A program made the position numbers and the translations under genes. Positions 6,758 through 11,054 of a stretch of 11,054 nt of DNA are shown here, piece after piece. Positions within the stretch are counted from its first letter, which is position 1, and every line of letters starts with the position of its first letter. The stretch comes from Acidobacteriaceae bacterium (GTDB lineage: Bacteria > Acidobacteriota > Terriglobia > Terriglobales > SbA1), in NCBI GenBank assembly GCA_003136335.1, contig PLEA01000576.1, positions 1 to 11,054 on the forward strand, in the 5' to 3' direction. Under the pieces are notes generated by a model. The model was not told the DNA's origin, ran no database searches, and saw only the letters and a list, made by a program, of their open reading frames with translations.

Positions 6758-7147
6758 TCAGTTTGGCTTGCGGCGTCTCGCCTCGGCCAAATGATGGAGC
6801 ATCATGAGTTCGTCGGCGCGCGAGAGTTGATCCAGAAAAGACCTTTCTGACTGAGGCTTCTCATCGCTGACGGTTTGCGCCGTACCGGCCCGGCGCAATT
6901 TGTCTCCCAGTTCCGGTTCGTTGTTCACCACCTCCGAATAAAACCAGAGGAAATGGCGCATCTGGTCGAGCGCCGAGCGCAGGATCTCGATCGGCTCTGT
7001 CTCCGACAGGGAGTTGAGCGCTTCCATAAGTTCCGGGTCGCTCGGAGCCTGCATGGCGGCGCAGTTGAGTTCCTGCTGGATGCTCTGGAGATCCTCGGTA
7101 ACTCGCGCGATTCGGAGATGAAGGTTGTTCATGTTGTTGATGGCCAT
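6758..7147 (-). CDS. Unknown helical protein, 129 aa
   Basis: I do not recognise a family. The product is soluble, has no signal peptide or membrane segment, and is rich in Leu, Glu, Gln, Ser and Arg. The first 30 residues (LRIARVTEDLQSIQQEL) look coiled-coil-like. A loop with PSDPEL follows, then a second helical region with WFYSEVVNNEPELGDKLRRAG, a charged linker, and a C-terminal helix ending ARRRKPN. The ATG at 7147 is followed by a second in-frame ATG at codon 6; a weak AGG lies 10 nt upstream of the first. It reads as a real gene because its frame is consistently protein-like. It is divergent from the permease gene and convergent with nagA, so the neighbours give no clue to its job. Confidence 0.7.
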   Translation of the reverse strand: MAINNMNNLHLRIARVTEDLQSIQQELNCAAMQAPSDPELMEALNSLSETEPIEILRSALDQMRHFLWFYSEVVNNEPELGDKLRRAGTAQTVSDEKPQSERSFLDQLSRADELMMLHHLAEARRRKPN

Positions 7148-7264
7148 TCTGTTTGCCTGTCAAACATCTCATCGGCAACGCGCAGCGAATAGATGTCCCA
7201 CGGGCATGCGCCTTTCGTAATTCTGTGCGTTACTTTGGTCCGGGAAAAGGTCACTGCGGCTAAA

Positions 7265-7292
7265 CGCCGTTATCGGCGCGGCTTTTCGCGCC
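7265..7292 (+). promoter_or_regulatory. Two mutually exclusive GC hairpins in the permease leader
   Basis: CGCCG-TTAT-CGGCG (7265-7278) and GGCGCG-GCTTTT-CGCGCC (7275-7292) are both perfect stems, of 5 and 6 bp, and share bases 7275-7278, so only one can form at a time. The pair lies about 105 nt upstream of the permease GTG. It could be a small switch, or just a chance result of GC-rich sequence. The rest of the 249-bp gap between the divergent genes (7148-7396) shows no clear promoter. Confidence 0.3.
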
Positions 7293-7396
7293 TATCATGT
7301 GGCGACAGCCTCCTCGTCTGTCCCAGCCTGGGTGAAGCCCGGCGCCCGTGTCGCAGCCGTCATCCAAGCATCCTCCATTTGTGATAAAACCACGCA

Positions 7397-8749
7397 GTGC
7401 CGGAAACGCTCCCGCCAATCACTCCCAGCCAGCAACTGGTTCGCGCCATCGGCCGCTGGAGTCTGACCGCGCTGGTGGTGAACTCCGTGATCGGCAGCGG
7501 CGTATTCGGATTGCCGTCCACCGTCGTCGGCCTCCTCGGAAAATTAAGCCCTCTGGCCGTGCTCCTGGCCGGAGTTGGGATGGGCGTGATCTTCGGCTGC
7601 TTTGCCGAGGTCGCTTCGCGGTTTCAACAAGCGGGAGGTCCTTACCTGTACGCTCGCGCGGCCTTCGGGCGCGCAATGGGCATTCAGATGGCATGGATGC
7701 TGTTCCTCGGCCAGGTCGCTGCCCCGGCCGCCAATGCCAATCTGTTTGTGATTTATCTTGGCGAGTTCTGGCCGCATGCGCGGGATCCTCTGCCGCGCGC
7801 TCTGATTCTCACCATCCTGGTCGGCGTACTCGCGTTCATTAACGTGCGCGGTGTGCGGGCCGGAACGCAGGTCAGCAACTTCTTCACAGCGGCGAAGCTT
7901 GTATCCCTGTTTGCAGTCATCGGGATGGGATTATTCGTGCTGCACGCGCATCCCGGCGGAATCTCAGCCGGTGCACCGGCTGCTGTTACCACCAGCCAGT
8001 GGTTGAAGGCCGTGTTGCTGCTCGTCTTCGCCTATGGAGGATTCGAAACCGCGCTCGCGCCCATGGGCGAGGCTAAGGATCCCCGGCGCGATGCTCCATT
8101 CGCGCTGTTCACCGCCCTCCTGGTCTGCACGGTGATTTACGCGCTCATCCAATGGGTCGTTGTGGGAGTTCTTCCGGACGCAGCGCAGAGCGAGCGTCCG
8201 CTGGCTGACGTGGCCCGGATCGCGGTCGGTTCCTACGGCGCGGCCCTCGTCGCCGTGGGTGCGCTGATTTCTTTTTATGGATATCTGAGCGCGAAGATTC
8301 TGGGCATGCCGCGGGTGACATTCGCTTTGGCCGAGCAAGGAGACTTTCCCAAAGCCTTCGCCGCGGTTCACGCCCGGTTTCACACGCCGTACGTTTCTAT
8401 TCTGGTATTTGCCGCTCTCGTCTGGGCTTTTGCTCTCAGCGGCGAATTCAAGTGGAATGTGACGCTCTCCGCGGTCGCACGCCTGCTCTATTACGGCGTG
8501 TGTTGCGCCGCGCTGCCAGTACTCCGGCGGAAGCAGCCGGGGAAGGCAGGCTTCCGCTTGCCCGCCGGCAATCTCTTCGCCGGCCTCGCAGTCCTCATGT
8601 GCGCAGCTCTGGTGACGCGCGTAGACATCGGGCAATCCCTGATCGTGGCCGCGACCATCGCCTTAGGTTTTCTGAATTGGTTAGCCGTGAGAAACCGCAA
8701 GACCAACTCCGTAATCGGAAATGGTGACCTGTCCTCACCGATGTCGTAG
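7397..8749 (+). CDS. APC-family amino-acid permease
   Basis: This is a 450-residue inner-membrane protein with about 12 hydrophobic segments, the expected length and layout for an APC-superfamily secondary transporter (LeuT fold). TM1 carries the unwound substrate motif NSVIGSGVFGLP (29-40) and TM6 the FAYGGFE motif (211-217). The following loop has AKDPRRDAP (226-234), and FHTPYVSI (328-335) precedes a late helix, all typical of amino-acid/polyamine permeases. It probably imports an amino acid or amine by proton symport; the substrate cannot be read from sequence. The start is GTG: a TGA in frame at 7382 and the absence of another start before residue 62 leave no alternative, although no good ribosome site is seen. 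The stop codon TAG is part of a palindromic repeat. It is a single-gene unit, convergent with ada. Confidence 0.9.
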   Translation: MPETLPPITPSQQLVRAIGRWSLTALVVNSVIGSGVFGLPSTVVGLLGKLSPLAVLLAGVGMGVIFGCFAEVASRFQQAGGPYLYARAAFGRAMGIQMAWMLFLGQVAAPAANANLFVIYLGEFWPHARDPLPRALILTILVGVLAFINVRGVRAGTQVSNFFTAAKLVSLFAVIGMGLFVLHAHPGGISAGAPAAVTTSQWLKAVLLLVFAYGGFETALAPMGEAKDPRRDAPFALFTALLVCTVIYALIQWVVVGVLPDAAQSERPLADVARIAVGSYGAALVAVGALISFYGYLSAKILGMPRVTFALAEQGDFPKAFAAVHARFHTPYVSILVFAALVWAFALSGEFKWNVTLSAVARLLYYGVCCAALPVLRRKQPGKAGFRLPAGNLFAGLAVLMCAALVTRVDIGQSLIVAATIALGFLNWLAVRNRKTNSVIGNGDLSSPMS

Positions 8750-8771
8750 AGACGCTGCTTGCAACGTCTCT
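8744..8771 (+). repeat. REP-like palindrome, copy 2, overlapping the permease stop
   Basis: On the plus strand TCGTAG leads into AGAGACGCTGC, a 2-nt loop and GCAACGTCTCT, an 11-bp stem with one C/A mismatch. The TAG at 8747-8749 is the permease stop codon. It forms an inverted pair with the copy at 8794-8821, separated by 22 nt. Confidence 0.78.
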
Positions 8772-8793
8772 GCTTGCGGAATTGCAACTGAAG

Positions 8794-8821
8794 AGAGACG
8801 TAGCAAGCTACGTCTCTACGA
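8794..8821 (-). repeat. REP-like palindrome, copy 3, overlapping the ada stop
   Basis: AGAGACGTAGC and GCTACGTCTCT form a perfect 11-bp stem around a 2-nt loop (8794-8817). On the minus strand TCGTAG (8821-8816) begins it, and that TAG (8818-8816) is the ada stop codon. The core is identical to copy 1 apart from the loop and one outer base. Confidence 0.8.
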
Positions 8822-9934
8822 CTGCCGCTCCATCTCCAGCAAAGCCTTCTTCCGCTCGATGCCCCAGCGATAGCCGCCCATGCTGCCGTCCTCACGAACC
8901 ACGCGATGGCAAGGGATCGCAACCGCGACCGGGTTGGTTGCACAAGCGCGGGCAACGGCGCGGCAGGCGCTGGGCCGGCCAATGGCCTTGGCAACCTGGC
9001 TATAGGACCGCGTGGCGCCAAATGGAATCGATTGCAAGTACGTCCACACGCGACGCTGAAAAGCAGTAGCTCGAATGTCGAGTGGGAGCGAAGAATCCAG
9101 ATCCTTGCCGCACATGTGCTTGAGCAACGCGCCCACCCACGACTGTAGCCCGCCTTCATCCCCCTTGCGGGCGGCAAACGGAAATTCGCGCTTCAGGCCC
9201 TCCATCAGCTCGCCGTCGGAGCGGGCAAACTGGATGGAGCAAATGCCGCGCTCGGTCGCAGCGATGAGCATTCGTCCCAGCGGCGAATCGGCACAGGTGT
9301 AGCGAATGGCGGCGGCGATGGCGCCGCGGCGATACTTGTCGGGCGTCATGCCGAGCTGCGAGGCGGTACGTTCATAGAGCCGGCTGCTGGAGCCGTATCC
9401 GGCGTCGTACATGGCGCGGGTCACCGAATCCCCGGCTTGCAGATTGCGCTTCAGCGTGCGCAAGCGGCAGGAGTCAGCGTACTCCCGCGGAGTGATGCCG
9501 AGAACGGCTTTGAAGCGGCGCTGCAGATGAAAAGGACTCTGCTGGAATTCCTTGCCCAGGCGATCCAGGGTCAGCGGCTCGTCGAGATGCTGCTCGATGT
9601 AGCGGCAAATCGCCTTCACGCCGTTGGACTCCGTGTTGCCGCTGAACGACCTCGGCCGGCAACGCAGGCAGGCTCGATATCCCGCTTTCTCGGCCTGTTC
9701 GGGAGTGAGAAAGAACTGCACATTTTCCCGGCGCGGCCGGCGCGCCGGACACGACGGCCGGCAATACACACCGGTACTCGAGACGGCGAAAACAAATTCT
9801 CCATCGCGCGCGCTTTCGCGCGCCAGCACGGCATTCCAGCGCTGTTCGTCGGTTGGTGTAGTCGCCTGCGTTTTGAGTTGACGGGTGGGCATTGGCTCCA
9901 AGCTTTCCGCTGTGAGTATGGCATTGGTGGTCAT
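8816..9934 (-). CDS. ada: Ada: bifunctional methyl-DNA repair protein and transcription activator
   Basis: The 372-residue protein repairs alkylated DNA by moving methyl groups onto its own cysteines and, once methylated, activates the adaptive response. Three parts are visible. The N-terminal zinc domain has C58, C62, C89 and C92 with spacing 4-27-3, the same as Cys38/42/69/72 in E. coli Ada; C58 would take the methyl group from phosphotriesters. An AraC-type helix-turn-helix region covers about 104-206, with two HTH units. The O6-methylguanine methyltransferase domain (about 210-370) ends in the active-site IPCHRVV with C342 and GGYRWG. All key residues are present. It starts with the ATG at 9934; an in-frame TAG at 9949-9947 blocks extension, and the ribosome site is poor. 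An ATG at codon 15 with GGAG just upstream is an alternative. The stop lies in a palindromic repeat. The gene is divergent from the secreted-protein gene at 10101. No alkB or alkA is next to it. Confidence 0.95.
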   Translation of the reverse strand: MTTNAILTAESLEPMPTRQLKTQATTPTDEQRWNAVLARESARDGEFVFAVSSTGVYCRPSCPARRPRRENVQFFLTPEQAEKAGYRACLRCRPRSFSGNTESNGVKAICRYIEQHLDEPLTLDRLGKEFQQSPFHLQRRFKAVLGITPREYADSCRLRTLKRNLQAGDSVTRAMYDAGYGSSSRLYERTASQLGMTPDKYRRGAIAAAIRYTCADSPLGRMLIAATERGICSIQFARSDGELMEGLKREFPFAARKGDEGGLQSWVGALLKHMCGKDLDSSLPLDIRATAFQRRVWTYLQSIPFGATRSYSQVAKAIGRPSACRAVARACATNPVAVAIPCHRVVREDGSMGGYRWGIERKKALLEMERQS

Positions 9935-10042
9935 AGTAAGAAAAGCCTACGGCGAGCGCTGTGAAGCGAACTATCCGAATCTTGCGGGCAAAGCGAAACA
10001 TGCTTCAATTCTGCGATGAGCGTTGGATTTGCGCCCGACTCT

Positions 10043-10075
10043 CGGAACGATTAGAGTTCCGGGGAGCACTTTTTA
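10043..10075 (+). promoter_or_regulatory. Hairpin with T-run in the leader of the secreted-protein gene
   Basis: CGGAAC (10043-10048) and GTTCCG (10056-10061) make a perfect 6-bp stem with a 7-nt loop. Eight bases later comes a run of T (10070-10074), about 30 nt before the ATG at 10101. This is too far from the stem for a standard terminator. It may be a leader structure or a dyad operator; no clear promoter boxes accompany it. Confidence 0.3.
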
Positions 10076-10100
10076 TTCCCACTCTCGAGGATTCACCGTC

Positions 10101-10607
10101 ATGAAGAATAGTCGGCTGGCGATTCTGTGCACTCTCACCTTCCTCATGCTGGCATCGGGCGTCGCGCAGCAGGCATCGAAACACGTACTCAGCAGCGACG
10201 AACTGAAGAAGGCGGTTCCCGCGGAATATTTCTTCCGCGGCCAGAAAGCGCCTGTACAAGTGCGCAACGCCGTTGGCTTTCAGTCGGCGGACGGCAAGAT
10301 GATGTTAGCCGCGCTGGTCGATGCGTCGGGTTATTCGACGGCCATCCAGCAAAAATATCAGGGCATGCTCATCACGGAAACGACGCTCAACATTGGAGGT
10401 TCCGCGTTGAAGCCGGGCGAATATGGCTTCGGGTTCTCCGCAGACGGCAAGTTTGTCGTGATGGACGTCGCTAACAACGACGTGCTCACCGCCTCCTCGC
10501 AAACCGAACAGGCGCTGCAACATGCCGTGCCCCTGAAACTGGTCGAGGATGGCGAAGGCTACAAACTTTACGCGGGAAAGAAGTGGGTGGGAATCAAGAC
10601 AAAGTAA
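10101..10607 (+). CDS. Unknown secreted protein, 168 aa
   Basis: I do not recognise the family. The N-terminus is a clear Sec signal peptide: basic MKNSR, a hydrophobic core LAILCTLTFLMLASG, and a likely cut after GVA (residue 22). The lipobox is absent, so it should be free in the periplasm or exported. The mature part is about 146 residues of mixed alpha/beta, Gly/Ala/Lys-rich, with no cysteine and no membrane segment. Notable stretches are PAEYFFRGQKAPVQVRN (40-56), LKPGEYGFGFSADGKFVVMDV (about 103-123) and the ending KLYAGKKWVGIKTK. The ATG at 10101 is chosen over an in-frame ATG at 10023 because GAGGA lies 9 nt upstream and the signal peptide begins there. It is a single gene between ada (divergent) and an unknown gene (convergent). 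Confidence 0.8.
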   Translation: MKNSRLAILCTLTFLMLASGVAQQASKHVLSSDELKKAVPAEYFFRGQKAPVQVRNAVGFQSADGKMMLAALVDASGYSTAIQQKYQGMLITETTLNIGGSALKPGEYGFGFSADGKFVVMDVANNDVLTASSQTEQALQHAVPLKLVEDGEGYKLYAGKKWVGIKTK

Positions 10608-10620
10608 GGCTGCAGAATAA

Positions 10621-10721
10621 GGTCTTGGATCGTAGGTCTTGGGTCCTGACTCTTGCGGGTTCTACAGATTTGAGCCTCGTTTGACGCCCAACACCTACGA
10701 CCAAAGACCTAAGACCCGCAA
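10621..10721. repeat. Interleaved inverted repeats in a convergent gap
   Basis: The left arm at 10621-10637 and the right arm at 10693-10709 are complementary at 15 of 17 positions. A second pair, TTGCGGGT (10653-10660) and ACCCGCAA (10714-10721), is perfect. The order is A-B-A'-B', so the two stems cannot form as a simple nested hairpin. The left side also has a direct copy of GGTCTTGG (10621-10628 and 10635-10642). It occupies nearly the whole gap between the two convergent genes. Confidence 0.65.
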
Positions 10722-10724
10722 TCT

Positions 10725-11054
10725 CTAGTGCGACAAGGGCTGGAACGGGCCGAGCACCGTAGTCATGCCCGCGCGCTTGCGCAACTCGGTCAGCAGGGCG
10801 CTGGCCGCATTTTGGTACGTCTTGCCAGGATCGGAAGCATCCGCCCATACCGCGTCGTAAATGATCTGCGCAGCTTCTTTCAGATCCAGATGCAGAGTGG
10901 CTTCGAAAATATCCACCCGCTCCTGCAGGCGCTCATAGCAAGCCTGGCAGATTTCAGCAGGGGCTGAGTCGCCAGAATGGTGCTCCTCAAACTTGCAGAC
11001 AGATTCAGCAGCATTGGCCACTCCGGCGTGCGCCTCCAAAAGCTGCGACTTGAA
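10725..11054 (-). CDS. Unknown protein, 5' end beyond right edge
   Basis: The frame is open from the window edge to the TAG at 10727-10725, 109 codons; the start is not in the window, as the only nearby candidate (TTG at 11039) is weak. The visible part is a soluble, mainly helical C-terminal region. It has VCKFEEHHSGDSAPAEICQAC with three Cys spaced 16 and 3 apart and two His between, which could bind a metal, then helices LQERVDIFEATLHLDLKEAAQIIYD and YQNAASALLTELRKRAG. The family is not recognised and no function is suggested. It is convergent with the secreted-protein gene. Confidence 0.6.
   Translation of the reverse strand, partial: FKSQLLEAHAGVANAAESVCKFEEHHSGDSAPAEICQACYERLQERVDIFEATLHLDLKEAAQIIYDAVWADASDPGKTYQNAASALLTELRKRAGMTTVLGPFQPLSH

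Noticed and set aside
7348..7842. Alternative plus-strand open frame overlapping the permease start
   Set aside because: It is Arg/Ser/Pro-rich in the manner of an out-of-frame shadow, whereas the overlapping frame encodes clear APC transmembrane motifs.
9935..10040. Ada box upstream of ada
   Set aside because: The stretch GAATTGAAGC looks partly similar, but no AAT-N6-GCAA arrangement as in E. coli is present, so self-activation cannot be claimed.

Overview
The window looks like a chromosomal stretch of a GC-rich Gram-negative bacterium, most likely an Acidobacteriota (Terriglobia-like) genome. This assignment is an inference from the overall gene style, an unusually long PilX-type protein and short dispersed palindromes at gene ends; no phylogenetic marker gene is present. 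Nothing indicates a phage, plasmid or insertion sequence.

Layout. Positions 1 to 4520 hold a minus-strand minor-pilin operon read from right to left: a GspH/FimT-type prepilin, a PilV-type prepilin (ATGA overlap), a PilW-type prepilin (9 bp from stop to start codon), and a very long PilX-type protein of at least 735 residues that runs off the left edge. The order matches the fimU-pilV-pilW-pilX part of the Pseudomonas minor-pilin cluster. All four have a Gly-Phe prepilin peptidase site, and a good sigma-70-like promoter lies at 4653-4681. Positions 4690 to 5531 are mostly non-coding. They contain a tRNA-Pro(CGG) gene with encoded CCA on the minus strand, its extended -10 promoter embedded in an inverted repeat, and a probable promoter for the divergent gene nagA.

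From 5532 the window carries unrelated housekeeping and accessory genes: nagA (N-acetylglucosamine-6-phosphate deacetylase, +), a 129-residue unknown helical protein (-), a 12-helix APC-family amino-acid permease (+, GTG start), a complete three-domain Ada methylation-repair regulator (-), a small secreted unknown protein (+), and the 3' part of an unknown gene that enters from the right edge (-).

The most striking pattern is in the spaces between convergent genes. All three such spaces (nagA/unknown, permease/ada, secreted protein/partial gene) contain inverted repeats. Three copies of one palindrome occur in the first two, and the pair between the permease and ada supplies the stop codon of both genes. 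The second theme is possible calcium loops in the pilus-tip proteins: a nine-residue PilY1-like loop in the long PilX and two aspartate-rich loops in PilV.
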